DNA of 52,070 nt. It comes from Cyanobacteria bacterium RI_101 (lineage in GTDB: Bacteria > Cyanobacteriota > Cyanobacteriia > Cyanobacteriales > Microcystaceae). This document shows positions 1 to 11,856 of the stretch, piece by piece. A program made the translations under genes and the position numbers. The DNA lies in the NCBI GenBank assembly GCA_016471375.1, contig WGLZ01000019.1:1-52070 (forward strand), in the 5' to 3' direction. The notes under the pieces are model-generated. The model was not told the origin of the DNA. It did not search any database and worked only from the letters and a program-made list of their open reading frames with translations. The stretch's first letter is position 1, and each line of letters begins with the position of its first letter.

Positions 1-100
1 CTAAACCTATTTTATCGATGATGCCTGCCACGATTCCCAGATGATCTAGGTTTTCTACTTTTACGCTCACTGAGTCCCATGCCTCCCTAAATGCCTTCAT
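1..100 (-). CDS. IS1634-like transposase, N-terminus only (runs off left edge)
   Basis: A reading frame opens with ATG at 98-100 and continues off the window. It reads M-K-A-F-R-E-A-W then, after a short stretch, ENLDHLGIVAGIIDKIGL. The NLDHLG-(L/I)VAGIID pattern is what I associate with the DUF4277 N-terminal domain of cyanobacterial IS1634-family transposases. Only about 33 codons are visible, so the DDE catalytic domain is not seen. It lies just inside the element end that truncates the adjacent kinase gene. A TAA lies two codons before the ATG, which fixes the start. Family assignment is from memory of the motif. Confidence 0.6.
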   Translation of the reverse strand, partial: MKAFREAWDSVSVKVENLDHLGIVAGIIDKIGL

Positions 101-136
101 ATTTTATACGATTGAGCATCGACCTGCGGAATGTAG
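1..136 (-). mobile_element. End of an IS1634-like insertion sequence
   Basis: The transposase start at 100, the abrupt loss of kinase homology near 137, and the 15-mer ACCTGCGGAATGTAG at 122-136 together mark an insertion-sequence terminus. The same 15-mer recurs at 24176-24190 as the end of a short element beside glyS, supporting its role as a terminal inverted repeat. The other end and the target duplication are outside the window. Confidence 0.6.
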
Positions 137-1153
137 ATTACAAAAAGCGAGACCCAAACCCGTTTGACTGACGCCTTTCATCAGGGTGCCGATTTCGTAC
201 TTTTCAAAAATCCGTTGGCGTAATTCCGCGGACACCCCAGGGCCGTTATCCGCCACGGCGATGGCGGCTGTGTCGTCTGTCCGGTCTTCTACCGTAATTT
301 GAATTTGGCTACCGCTGGGGGCGAATTTAATGGCGTTGGAGAGCAGATTATCCAGCGCTCGGCGGAGCAACATGGGATCGGCGGAGATCGTTAAGGTGGC
401 TTGGGCTGGAACCGTTAGAGCCAACTCCAGATTTTTGCGCCCCGCCACATCTTCAATATTGGCGACGGCGCCGCGGCAGAGTTCTATCAAATCGACGGAC
501 TGCCGATTGAGGGCCAGTTTCCCGGCTTCTAATTTCCCGCGAATTAAAATGTCGTCGATTAATAAACGCAGGCGATGACTGTTGTCTAGAATCATTTTCA
601 GATTTTTTTCCTTTTTCTCCGGCGGCATCTGGTCGTAAGTCATCAACATTTCCGTCAACAGTAAAATACTGCTCAGGGGATTGCGGAGGTCGTGGACGAC
701 CATATTGGTCATATCTTCCCGGAAGGCCAAGAGTTCCTGAAGTTCGTCGTAGGAGGCTTTTAATTGCAGTTGGGTTTTGACCCGAGCCATTAAAATCGGC
801 GGGCTGATGGGTTTGGTAATGTAATCGACAGCGCCGAGGGAGAGTCCCTGTTGTTCGTCGGCGACTTCGGCCTTAGCGGTCAGAAAAATAACAGGAATTT
901 TAGCGGTGTCGGGATTGCTTTTCAGCCGGCGACAGACCTCGTAACCATCCATGCCGGGCATCATCACGTCTAATAAAATCAGCGCCGGGGGAGTTTCGGC
1001 GCCGGCGATGGCGAGGGCTTTTTCGCCGTTATTGGCCACTTTGACTCGGTAGAGATCCTTGAGCAAACCGCTAATGAAGGCCAAGTTATCGGGGGTGTCG
1101 TCAACCGCCAGAATTGTCGGACGCTCTGAGTTAAGGGGGGATTGGGTTTCCAT
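104..1153 (-). CDS. Response regulator-histidine kinase hybrid, C-terminally truncated by an IS
   Basis: 349 residues. An N-terminal REC domain (about 12-130) has the acidic pair D18/D19, phosphoacceptor D62 in LLDVMMPG and K114 in the YITKP loop. A short linker leads to a HisKA domain with H154 in VVHDLRNPLSS, then an HATPase domain with the DNGPGV and TGLGLAF motifs. After GLGLAFC the protein ends in NLHSAGRCSIV, encoded by the IS end, so the last strands of the ATPase fold are missing. It starts 17 bp after the MHYT hybrid kinase gene stops, so the two are probably co-transcribed and could share a phosphorelay. The N, G1 and most of G2 boxes survive, but ATPase function is doubtful; the REC domain could still work. 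Confidence 0.85.
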   Translation of the reverse strand: METQSPLNSERPTILAVDDTPDNLAFISGLLKDLYRVKVANNGEKALAIAGAETPPALILLDVMMPGMDGYEVCRRLKSNPDTAKIPVIFLTAKAEVADEQQGLSLGAVDYITKPISPPILMARVKTQLQLKASYDELQELLAFREDMTNMVVHDLRNPLSSILLLTEMLMTYDQMPPEKKEKNLKMILDNSHRLRLLIDDILIRGKLEAGKLALNRQSVDLIELCRGAVANIEDVAGRKNLELALTVPAQATLTISADPMLLRRALDNLLSNAIKFAPSGSQIQITVEDRTDDTAAIAVADNGPGVSAELRQRIFEKYEIGTLMKGVSQTGLGLAFCNLHSAGRCSIV

Positions 1154-1170
1154 AACGTTTCTGAAAGGGT

Positions 1171-4605
<3,435 letters not shown>

Positions 4606-4708
4606 GATTGTAATGGTTAGCTTTTCTGTCCGTTATACTAAACTTTCTCAAAAGCGGTTTCGCCTAGAGAAAATCAATTTATATGTTCTTACTCTTGACT
4701 CCCATGGA

Positions 4709-4743
4709 TGAAAAAGAAGCCTAGAAACTCAGTCTCTAGGCTT
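4709..4743 (-). terminator. Intrinsic terminator after the baeRF-like gene
   Basis: Read on the minus strand, the arms AAGCCTAGA and TCTAGGCTT form a 9-bp stem with a short loop, followed by CTTTTTC. It lies downstream of the minus-strand gene ending at 5006. It is part of a longer repeat also present at 6187-6290. Confidence 0.7.
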
Positions 4744-4845
4744 GAAAATGTTGTTGTTGCGTGAGGAAATCTATCGGTAGCGGCGGTTCCCAACTCGCGG
4801 CTCTTTCGATTCCTGTGCTACAGATTGTAACATAGACCACGAATT
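4717..4845. repeat. Terminator-bearing dispersed repeat, copy 1
   Basis: Shares with 6187-6290 the hairpin, then GGCTTG, ATGTTG(T/C)TGTTGCG, GGAAATCTA and GCGGCGGTTCC, ending near the shared TGCTAC. Copies differ by substitutions and small indels. Each lies just beyond the 3' end of a minus-strand gene. The rest of the 4606-5005 spacer shows nothing I can name. Confidence 0.6.
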
Positions 4846-5005
4846 TTTGTTACAAAATTTTTCAAATTTCCCCCAAGTCCCCTTTTTTTGGATAAGCTGT
4901 AATGTTGGCTGGTTCCAGAGGATCGTTTACGGCTGACAGAACGCCATGCCGGGCGTCATTACAATGGCTTGCGAGCCGTAAATGCGAGGGAGAAATAGAG
5001 TGGCG

Positions 5006-6076
5006 CTAATAGCGGTAGATCGCCGCCAAGCCGGTCTGAGTTGGCATCCGCTCCGCGGGAACAAGAACCACTTCGGCGCCGAACCGGATTGCCAGCTCCG
5101 CTAGATCGTCAAGCTGGTCGTCCACTTCCGGGTCGGCTAAGTCGTCCGCCTGGATTGCGCCGGTGACGGGGTCAATTTTACCGGGAATTTCCTTGTCCGC
5201 GTCGATGAGGAGAGTCGCGACCCGTCCGGCGAGGCAGGCCTGGGCGGCGTCTGAAAGGTCGCCGGTTCCCTGTTGGCGACTAGCCGCGGCGCCAAACTCC
5301 TCTGTCAGCTTCGTCAGCCGGGCTAGATAGTACGGCTCTAGGACAGACCAGGCCCGAACTCGCAAGGCGTCGGCGTCGAGGGCAAAAGGGTCAACGCCGG
5401 CGACGCCGTCGGGAAGTAATAAGGGGTTTTGGGCGACGGCCCGGAAGGGGGTGGCATTTTCAGTAAGGCTGGCCAACACCAGGGGCGCTCCCGAAGGCTT
5501 CGAGACCTGAGCGGTAACCGCTTGATCAATCGCCCGAAAGTAACCCGCCATCCCTTCGCCCCGAACCTGTTGGGCGGTGGGGTCCGACGGCGCCGGCGGC
5601 CGGGCCGAGACCTTCGGCGCTTCGATGGGATCTAGCGTATAGCGATTGCCTTCAAAGAGAGCGAATTTATCTTCGGCAATAGCCAAAACCTCGAACCGAT
5701 CCGCCGACTGAACATAGCGCAGGAGGGGCTTGATGTGGAACGAGTTGGCCACAATGCCTAAAAGCGGCGTCTGCCGGGGTAATTTGTGGACGTCGAAGCG
5801 ACTGGGCGAGACGAGAACCGCTAATCCGTCGAGGGTATGATTCCAGAAATCAGCGTCCTCCTGCAACCGGAAGAGCGGCTCCAGCAGAGCTTGGGTCTCC
5901 CGCGTCGGGTAGGCGCGGTTAAGGGATTCCTCCACCTGTTTGACTAAATTCTTAAATTGGATGGGATCTTGGAGATTGTCGGGGTGGTTGCGGTGCGTGG
6001 GTTGGTAGATAGAAACACAGGGAACTTCCGAGGCGACCGTCACTGTCCGTAAGTAATCGTATCCAATGGTCGTCAT
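5006..6076 (-). CDS. baeRF-like protein (bacterial archaeo-eukaryotic release factor fold)
   Basis: 356 residues from the ATG at 6076; the frame stays open to an ATG at 6139, but the extra N-terminus is not family-like. The start resembles baeRF proteins: PCVSIYQPTHR near residue 20, a spacer, then FEGNRYTL as the middle domain opens. The C-terminus (ADLAELAIRFGAEVVLVP-like segment and a final AAIYRY) matches the ribosomal L7Ae/release-factor-type end, where a glycine-containing loop often comes just before AAILRY. These proteins are inferred to act at the ribosome, but no reaction is established. The neighbour is RqcH/NFACT, itself a ribosome-rescue factor, which fits. Subfamily not determined. 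Confidence 0.75.
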   Translation of the reverse strand: MTTIGYDYLRTVTVASEVPCVSIYQPTHRNHPDNLQDPIQFKNLVKQVEESLNRAYPTRETQALLEPLFRLQEDADFWNHTLDGLAVLVSPSRFDVHKLPRQTPLLGIVANSFHIKPLLRYVQSADRFEVLAIAEDKFALFEGNRYTLDPIEAPKVSARPPAPSDPTAQQVRGEGMAGYFRAIDQAVTAQVSKPSGAPLVLASLTENATPFRAVAQNPLLLPDGVAGVDPFALDADALRVRAWSVLEPYYLARLTKLTEEFGAAASRQQGTGDLSDAAQACLAGRVATLLIDADKEIPGKIDPVTGAIQADDLADPEVDDQLDDLAELAIRFGAEVVLVPAERMPTQTGLAAIYRY

Positions 6077-6186
6077 AGTTTGGCTCGCGGCTATGAATGA
6101 AAAAATTGTCGTTCGGGTTATGTCTTCAGGATAGACCACAATGTAGGAGCGCCGGCAGGCGAAATAACGATAGCCCGCTAGCCAAA

Positions 6187-6290
6187 ACCGCCCAGAAACT
6201 TGGTTCCTAGGCTTGGGGATGTTGCTGTTGCGCGGGGAAATCTAGCGCTTGCGGCGGTTCCGAATTTACCCGTCCTTCTCATGCTACATT
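6187..6290. repeat. Terminator-bearing dispersed repeat, copy 2
   Basis: Diverged copy of the repeat at 4717-4845. Its minus-strand hairpin (CCTAGGAAC ... GTTTCTGGG, then GCGGTTTT) lies just beyond the 3' end of the NFACT gene and probably ends its transcription. Confidence 0.55.
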
Positions 6291-6325
6291 TTCGGCATAA
6301 ACAAAGGATTTTCACTTTTTTTAAA

Positions 6326-8074
6326 CTAACTAAATTCTTTCTTCTTGGCATATCTTTGAACGTTCGCTGGCTGGCCCCAGAGGATAGTTTCTCGCTGATA
6401 GACCACCATTCCCGGCTTAGCGCCCTTGGGTTTGAAGACGTGTTTCGGTCGGGTATAGACGACCGGGGCTTGGTCGCTCTGGCGGGCTTGGCTAAAGTAA
6501 ACCCCCACGTCTGCGGCGCTTTGCAAATCCTCCGGCTCGGGAACGGCGCCGGGGGGCAGTCGGAGCAGAACGTGACTGCCGGGGATCTCTTGGGCGTGGA
6601 ACCAGAGGTCGTAGTCCCCCGCGAGGCGAAAGGTCAGTAGGTCGTTTTGGCGGTTGTTGCGCCCCACCCAAATTTCGTACCCCGAAGGGCTGAGGTAAAT
6701 CGAGCCGTTAAAACCCGTGTCCTTTTCCCGGCGCCGGGGATGGCTCAGGGTCAAATACCCCTCCTCGCTCAGTTCGTCCCGGATATCCTCCAAAATTCGG
6801 CGCTCCTGGGCGCCGGTTTCGTCGTCAAGCTGGTCTAAACTCGCGCCGATTTGAGTTAGATAAGCCAGTTCTTCTTTCACCTGCCCTAGCAGGGGTAAAA
6901 CTTTTTCTTGGGCCCGCCTTAATTTTTGGTGTTGCTTGTAGAGGCTCTGAGCGTTCTGGAGCCAACTTTTGTCCGGTTGGAGGGGAATAACAACGGTTTC
7001 TCCCGTTTCAAAGTCCGCCAAGGTCGCTTGGGTTAGACCCGGCTGGGCTAAATGGAGATGGGCCATGAGCAGATCCGCCTCCCGACGAGCGCCGTCGGCG
7101 CCGGCCGCCTGGGTCAAACGGGTCTGAAAAACGGACTGTTTTTGGGACAACTTGGTCTGATGAACTTTAAGGGTTTGGCGCAACTGACCCCGCAGTTGGC
7201 AAAAGGTTTCCCCGGCTAACCAGTGGCGATAGTAATGATCGATTAACGGGTGACAACTCTGAATCGGCGCCGTCTCTTTGTCCGTGAGCGCTAAAACCCG
7301 ATAACCCTCTCGCCACAGATGGGGGCGAAAATTTCCTTGTTCTAGCGCCGTTAACCAGCGCCGCCAGACTGCAAACAAAGCGTCCCACTCCTCGGCGCCC
7401 AGGGTTGGGGTTTCCCGGTTCTCGTCTAAACCCGCCGCCTCCAGTAGTTGAGCCGCCAGCGCCGGACTAAGTCCCCGATAGGTTTTTAAAAGTTGTTTCC
7501 CTAGAAGGCCGGGAATTAAACCGACCCGCTCTTGCCAAGTTTCAAAAGACTCCGTCAGACTCGGTTTTTCATTTAACAGCGCCGGGGGCGGAACGTAGGG
7601 CTGGCCGGTCTGGACGGTTCTGAGGCGGGATTGTTGGGCGCCGACCTGATGGGCCGCGGTAATAATCTGATTTTGCCCATCGGTCAGGATTAAATTACTG
7701 TATTTCCCCATGATTTCCTCATAGAGGCAAAACTGGGGCGCTTCGCCGGGACGAGAACCAAACTGAAGCCTGACTACCCGTTCCCAGGGTTCGGTCAGTT
7801 GAACCGCCGTTAACGCCAGACCCTTCAGTTGATGGCGCAACTGATCGCTGAGAGTAAAGGTGTCCGGCTCCCTGGGGGGCGGGGCGCTCAGGACAAGGCG
7901 AGCGGCCTGGGGATGCCAAGAAAGAGTCAGCCAACCCCGTTTTTCCAGGGTTCTCAACCCCAGGGATAGCGCGTAACGGTCTTGTTGATAAACCTGCTCC
8001 ACCCTAGCGGGCAACCAGTCCGACTGGAGGTCATGGCAAAGCGCCGCTAGGGTCGTGTAGTCGACGGGTTGCAT
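6326..8074 (-). CDS. rqcH: NFACT-family protein RqcH (Rqc2 homologue)
   Basis: 582 residues. The NFACT-N domain begins at MQPVDYTTLAALCHDL and contains the YEEIMGKYSNLIL segment typical of the family. Helix-hairpin-helix and coiled-coil regions follow (about 280-430). The C-terminal NFACT-R (DUF814) domain shows DLWFHAQEIPGSHVLLR and the VGRNNRQNDLLTFRLA segment. The family binds stalled 50S-peptidyl-tRNA complexes and directs addition of C-terminal alanine tails; older annotations call it fibronectin-binding protein. gcvH starts 6 bp upstream, so the pair is probably co-transcribed. Confidence 0.92.
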   Translation of the reverse strand: MQPVDYTTLAALCHDLQSDWLPARVEQVYQQDRYALSLGLRTLEKRGWLTLSWHPQAARLVLSAPPPREPDTFTLSDQLRHQLKGLALTAVQLTEPWERVVRLQFGSRPGEAPQFCLYEEIMGKYSNLILTDGQNQIITAAHQVGAQQSRLRTVQTGQPYVPPPALLNEKPSLTESFETWQERVGLIPGLLGKQLLKTYRGLSPALAAQLLEAAGLDENRETPTLGAEEWDALFAVWRRWLTALEQGNFRPHLWREGYRVLALTDKETAPIQSCHPLIDHYYRHWLAGETFCQLRGQLRQTLKVHQTKLSQKQSVFQTRLTQAAGADGARREADLLMAHLHLAQPGLTQATLADFETGETVVIPLQPDKSWLQNAQSLYKQHQKLRRAQEKVLPLLGQVKEELAYLTQIGASLDQLDDETGAQERRILEDIRDELSEEGYLTLSHPRRREKDTGFNGSIYLSPSGYEIWVGRNNRQNDLLTFRLAGDYDLWFHAQEIPGSHVLLRLPPGAVPEPEDLQSAADVGVYFSQARQSDQAPVVYTRPKHVFKPKGAKPGMVVYQRETILWGQPANVQRYAKKKEFS

Positions 8075-8080
8075 TCGCCC

Positions 8081-8476
8081 CTAGTCTTCTCCTTCGACAT
8101 TAGACCGGTACTCGTCGGCGGACAGGGTCTCCTCCAGGGTCTCTTCCCAGTTGTCAACGCGGACTTTAATCAACCACGCTTCGCCGTAGGGATCTTCGTT
8201 GAGCATTTCCGGGTTGTCCACTAGGGCTTCGTTCACCTCGATCACCGTGCCCGCCACGGGAGAATAGACGTCCGAGGCGGCCTTAACCGACTCCACCGCC
8301 CCGATGGCCCCCTTGAGTTCCAAGGCGTCTCCCTCCTCCGGCAGTTCCACAAAGACAATGTCGCCCAGCTCGTCCACCGCGAAGGCGCTGAGACCGACGG
8401 TGGCGATTTCGCCGTCTAACCGCGCGTATTCATGGCTATCCAGATAGCGGAGATCATCGGGATATTCCAAAGCCAT
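8081..8476 (-). CDS. gcvH: Glycine cleavage system H protein
   Basis: 131 residues, normal length. The lipoyl domain carries the attachment lysine K65 in [13 protein letters not shown], followed by the [10 protein letters not shown] hairpin and the usual [10 protein letters not shown] segment. Lipoylated H protein shuttles the aminomethyl group between the P, T and L proteins of glycine decarboxylase, the photorespiratory glycine sink in cyanobacteria. gcvT and gcvP are not in the window. I looked for a glycine riboswitch in the 145 bp upstream and did not see one. Confidence 0.97.
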   Translation of the reverse strand: MALEYPDDLRYLDSHEYARLDGEIATVGLSAFAVDELGDIVFVELPEEGDALELKGAIGAVESVKAASDVYSPVAGTVIEVNEALVDNPEMLNEDPYGEAWLIKVRVDNWEETLEETLSADEYRSNVEGED

Positions 8477-8621
8477 AGCCCATCCTCAAATTGGGTTCAC
8501 TCAGGCTAGTCTATCAAAGACTGGGGAAGCTAAGCGCCGGTTTGGAGGGAGATTTTTGAGCTTTGCTGAAGCCCGTCGCTCTAGGGAAGACCTGACCCAT
8601 TAGGGGCGCTATCGGCGGGGG

Positions 8622-9572
8622 TTAACACTCATAGCCAAAACGAGCCAAGTCGATACCGGTTAATTCATTTGTCTTTCTATTGCTTTCGATGTATAGTCCC
8701 TTGGTGTGGTCAGCAATGAAAGCCCTTAAATATTCTTCCTCTTGATCTTGAATATACTTTGGCGTATATTTATCAATTAAACTAAAAGCTTTCCAAAAAA
8801 ACTTCCAAATTTTATTGTCTGATAACTGACGATAGCCTCTATAGGGAAAAGGGAAAAAAAGATTGACGGTTTTATGGATTTTTAGTGTAAAAGGCTGATA
8901 ATTAGGATTAGCTGACAATGGCAGACAATCTTTACTGATTGCGTTTTTATTGCAACCAGCGAAGTTTAAGATGGTTTCCAGATAAGCGGCGGAATCTTGT
9001 TTTAATAACTCAAAAGGTAAAACTAAAACTTGATGTTTCCCAAAAAGATTTTGATAATAATTAATTAGTAGATCATAGTTCAAAACTTTTAATCTAAATA
9101 CAGGGCTATAGCCCGATTTAAAGTTTTCTGTGTCAATAAATTGCCGAATTGACTGTCTGCCTCCATTTCTAATATTTTGTCCATAGGCGGAAAGAATCAT
9201 CGATTTTTGCTCTCTAATAATAACTAAAATTTTAGCGTTTGGAAAAACTTGATGCAGTCTATCTGCGACTTCCTGTCCCCAGTATCCATTTTGATCTAAA
9301 AAATTGCAGGATAGCATTTCTTGGGAAAGCACGGCGCATAAGCTCTTTTCTTGAGCGGCGCGTAAATCTGGCTCAAAAATATGATAGACGTCTTGAGGGC
9401 AAAAAGAAAAACTATCCATTGTAATGAATTGATCTACGGCAATCGGGTCGGACCAACCACTGCGCCAAGGAGAGAAAAAACCCATATCCTCTCGTTTAAA
9501 TAGGCCTTGTTGAAGCCAGGTCGAAGCTGTTTTAGGATAGCCAATATGAATAAGTAAGTTAGAGTCTAGCAT
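8622..9572 (-). CDS. Sulfotransferase-family protein (copy A)
   Basis: 316 residues. The 5'-phosphosulfate loop is HIGYPKTASTWLQQ near residue 10, and the 3'-phosphate-binding region is ILVIIREQKSMILSAY near 115-130. Such enzymes transfer sulfate from PAPS to sugars, lipids or proteins. The downstream neighbour on the coding strand is absent within 500 bp; upstream lies a paralogue (9632-10552) with the same plan. The gene is clearly richer in A+T than the housekeeping genes on either side, suggesting transfer. The glycosyltransferase in the same run suggests a surface glycan as acceptor; this is inference. Confidence 0.85.
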   Translation of the reverse strand: MLDSNLLIHIGYPKTASTWLQQGLFKREDMGFFSPWRSGWSDPIAVDQFITMDSFSFCPQDVYHIFEPDLRAAQEKSLCAVLSQEMLSCNFLDQNGYWGQEVADRLHQVFPNAKILVIIREQKSMILSAYGQNIRNGGRQSIRQFIDTENFKSGYSPVFRLKVLNYDLLINYYQNLFGKHQVLVLPFELLKQDSAAYLETILNFAGCNKNAISKDCLPLSANPNYQPFTLKIHKTVNLFFPFPYRGYRQLSDNKIWKFFWKAFSLIDKYTPKYIQDQEEEYLRAFIADHTKGLYIESNRKTNELTGIDLARFGYEC

Positions 9573-9631
9573 AAAAGCATGAAGAAGCTTGCATTGAAAT
9601 TAATAGATAATGAAAGAGCGGTCAACGACGT

Positions 9632-10552
9632 TTAGATTGGGTATTCGTATAGACCCAGATCTATGTCAATTAATTCACTAGTTTTTTGATTGCTTTCTTG
9701 ATAAAATCCGTCTATTTTATCCGCCACTTTTTGTCTCAATTTAGAGTCCATATAATTGCTAATGGTTTTTAAGGGAGTTTTATTAATCAGTTGATTCAAA
9801 TGCCAAAAAAGAGCATTATTGAACTTTGAATATAGGCTCTGTTTGGGAATCGGCATTCTTGGGTTGACAAAGTTTGTATAGCGTTTTAAGTAAAGCGTAA
9901 GATAAGAATAACCTTCGTTAACCCTAGGCAACTTTAGATCTTCATCAACATTAGCGCCGCTAAAAGAAGAAATTTTAGAAAAGAAGGACTTACTATCTTT
10001 AATCAACATTTCATAGGGGAGGCATAATACCTTCTCTTTTCCAAACAAATTCTGATAATGACCGATGAGCAAATGATACTGTAAATAGTCAAAATGGAAA
10101 ATAGGCTCAATGGTCGAAGTTGAGGGAAACTGCTCTAAAAACGAGTCAATATCAACGGTTAAGTTACTTCTTAGGCGATGCTTATAGATTGACAAAATCA
10201 TATCGAGTTGCCTCCTAAGCACAATCAGTATTTTTGCTTCTGGAAATGTAGCGTTTAGCCTCTCCGCCATATAATAATTATTAAAGACCGCTTTAGGGAC
10301 GATATTACCCGAAAATCTTTCTTCGCTTAACACAGGAACTAAGTTTTCGCCTTTCTCCTGAATAACGTCTTGTTGAAATTGGTTTCTAATAGTTACCGGA
10401 TCATAAGTAAATGGATTTGCCAAGATTATATTTTCATATAACTTAGATCTTGCCCACGGAGAAATATATCCAAACTCGGGGCGATTAAAGATTTGTTCTT
10501 GTAGTAGGGTGCTACCAGTTTTGTGATAGCCAATGTGAATTAAAATGGTCAT
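9632..10552 (-). CDS. Sulfotransferase-family protein (copy B)
   Basis: 306 residues, paralogous to the protein at 8622-9572: same opening (ILIHIGYHKTGSTLLQEQ as the 5'-phosphosulfate loop), same ILIVLRRQLDMILSIY segment, same LCLPYEML and final NQKTSELIDIDL blocks. Identity is moderate, so the duplication is old or both were acquired together. Base composition is as A+T-rich as its partner. The two genes are 59 bp apart in the same orientation. Confidence 0.85.
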   Translation of the reverse strand: MTILIHIGYHKTGSTLLQEQIFNRPEFGYISPWARSKLYENIILANPFTYDPVTIRNQFQQDVIQEKGENLVPVLSEERFSGNIVPKAVFNNYYMAERLNATFPEAKILIVLRRQLDMILSIYKHRLRSNLTVDIDSFLEQFPSTSTIEPIFHFDYLQYHLLIGHYQNLFGKEKVLCLPYEMLIKDSKSFFSKISSFSGANVDEDLKLPRVNEGYSYLTLYLKRYTNFVNPRMPIPKQSLYSKFNNALFWHLNQLINKTPLKTISNYMDSKLRQKVADKIDGFYQESNQKTSELIDIDLGLYEYPI

Positions 10553-10623
10553 CGGTGTTAAAGTGAATAGAGCTAAAGCGAATAAAACTAGTTTAATAAA
10601 TTTTAATCAAATCATTATTAATC

Positions 10624-11802
10624 TTAGTAGTTAAGCAAGTTATACTTTGACAGGAAAGAATCATGCTCTGGCTCATGGAACAACCAATTATCCAGTAAAT
10701 TGTGGAATTTACAGGGAATTTGCAAGCTGAGCCAAGTTTCGTAGGCGTTTAAGGATAGTTTACAATATAGCGCCTCATTTTTCATGATTTCTTTGATACT
10801 CTCAGATAGAGCGACATAATCGCCGGAGGGAAAGATCATCGCATTTTCTTGATCTCTGAGTTTATAGGTAAATACTGGATGATCTGAGACAATCACCGGA
10901 GTGCCAGAGATCAGACCTTCTTGCAAAGTAAAAGGAGAACCTTCAGGGTATTCTCTTCTGCTCGGTATGAGCACTAAATCGGCGCTTCTCATTAGCGGTA
11001 TGATCTGAGCGTTGGGGATAAGTCCTAAAAAATTAACCTCCCGTGTAATCTCTAGCGTCCGCGCTAAGTTAGAAAATAACTCGTCATTATCCTTTCCCGC
11101 AATTTTTACATCTACAGAAAATCCTTGTTTTTTCAAAATACTGACCGCCTGTAGAATGTCTCCAACCCCTTTGCTTTCACTGAGAGAACCACAGTAAAAA
11201 AGAGAAAAACTATTTTGTGATTGAGGTTTTACTTTAACAAAAAAATCTTCTCTTTTTTGCTTAAAATCAAAGTCCCAAGGAATGACTTTTTGGGGAGTAA
11301 CTCCAATCTCCGCCAACGTTCTTGACGCGTATACGCCATGGTTACAAACTCGCTCAATTAATGGGTGATTTAATACTTGACTAAGTAGAAAGTTTTTATA
11401 TTTTTGTTTAATAGTTCTATTGTCGAAATAGTCCGCGAATAATCCCAAGGTCTGTATTTTATATTTTATAAATAGGGAGAGAATTTCCGGGCTGGGAAAC
11501 CGCAGGATGATTTTGTCCGGCTGAAGTTGATTAATATAGGCTTCTATGCGTTTTTGAGCTATTTTTTGATCATACCTATTTTGTAGTCCTAATCCAATGG
11601 CCCTTAATTTAGGTTTTAGAAGCAGGTTATAATCGGCGTCGCAAGCAATACAAATTGTTGTGACTTCTTCAAGCTTTTCCGTTAAATCCGCCACATAATC
11701 CACAGAATACTTTTGAAAGATATAAGTTTCTTTACCGCCAGCGGCTAATCGTTGATAGGCTTCTCCGTAGTCCCCGCCATACTGAATAATAAGAAGACGC
11801 AT
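10624..11802 (-). CDS. Glycosyltransferase family 4-type protein
   Basis: 392 residues. The C-terminal Rossmann domain (about 200-370) has FYCGSLSESKGVGDILQA (sugar-nucleotide loop) and the GT4 acceptor motif around PSRREYPEGSPFTLQEGL, where the final E contacts the nucleotide sugar. The N-terminal domain opens with MRLLIIQYGGDYGEAYQRLA. No membrane segments are evident. It is first in an AT-rich run with two sulfotransferase genes 70 bp downstream, suggesting synthesis and sulfation of an exopolysaccharide or glycolipid. Substrate unknown. Confidence 0.85.
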   Translation of the reverse strand: MRLLIIQYGGDYGEAYQRLAAGGKETYIFQKYSVDYVADLTEKLEEVTTICIACDADYNLLLKPKLRAIGLGLQNRYDQKIAQKRIEAYINQLQPDKIILRFPSPEILSLFIKYKIQTLGLFADYFDNRTIKQKYKNFLLSQVLNHPLIERVCNHGVYASRTLAEIGVTPQKVIPWDFDFKQKREDFFVKVKPQSQNSFSLFYCGSLSESKGVGDILQAVSILKKQGFSVDVKIAGKDNDELFSNLARTLEITREVNFLGLIPNAQIIPLMRSADLVLIPSRREYPEGSPFTLQEGLISGTPVIVSDHPVFTYKLRDQENAMIFPSGDYVALSESIKEIMKNEALYCKLSLNAYETWLSLQIPCKFHNLLDNWLFHEPEHDSFLSKYNLLNY

Positions 11803-11856
11803 CGTGATTCAATAGTAGGTGGTAAAGTAAACTTGCTTTGAGCTGGCGTTAGCCCA

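Noticed and set aside
4606-5005. tRNA or other RNA gene in the spacer
   Set aside because: No T-loop-type GGTTCRANYCC sequence or cloverleaf was found here or in other spacers; the visible hairpin is a terminator.
8477-8621. Glycine riboswitch upstream of gcvH
   Set aside because: The 145-bp leader shows no tandem-aptamer-like conserved core by eye.
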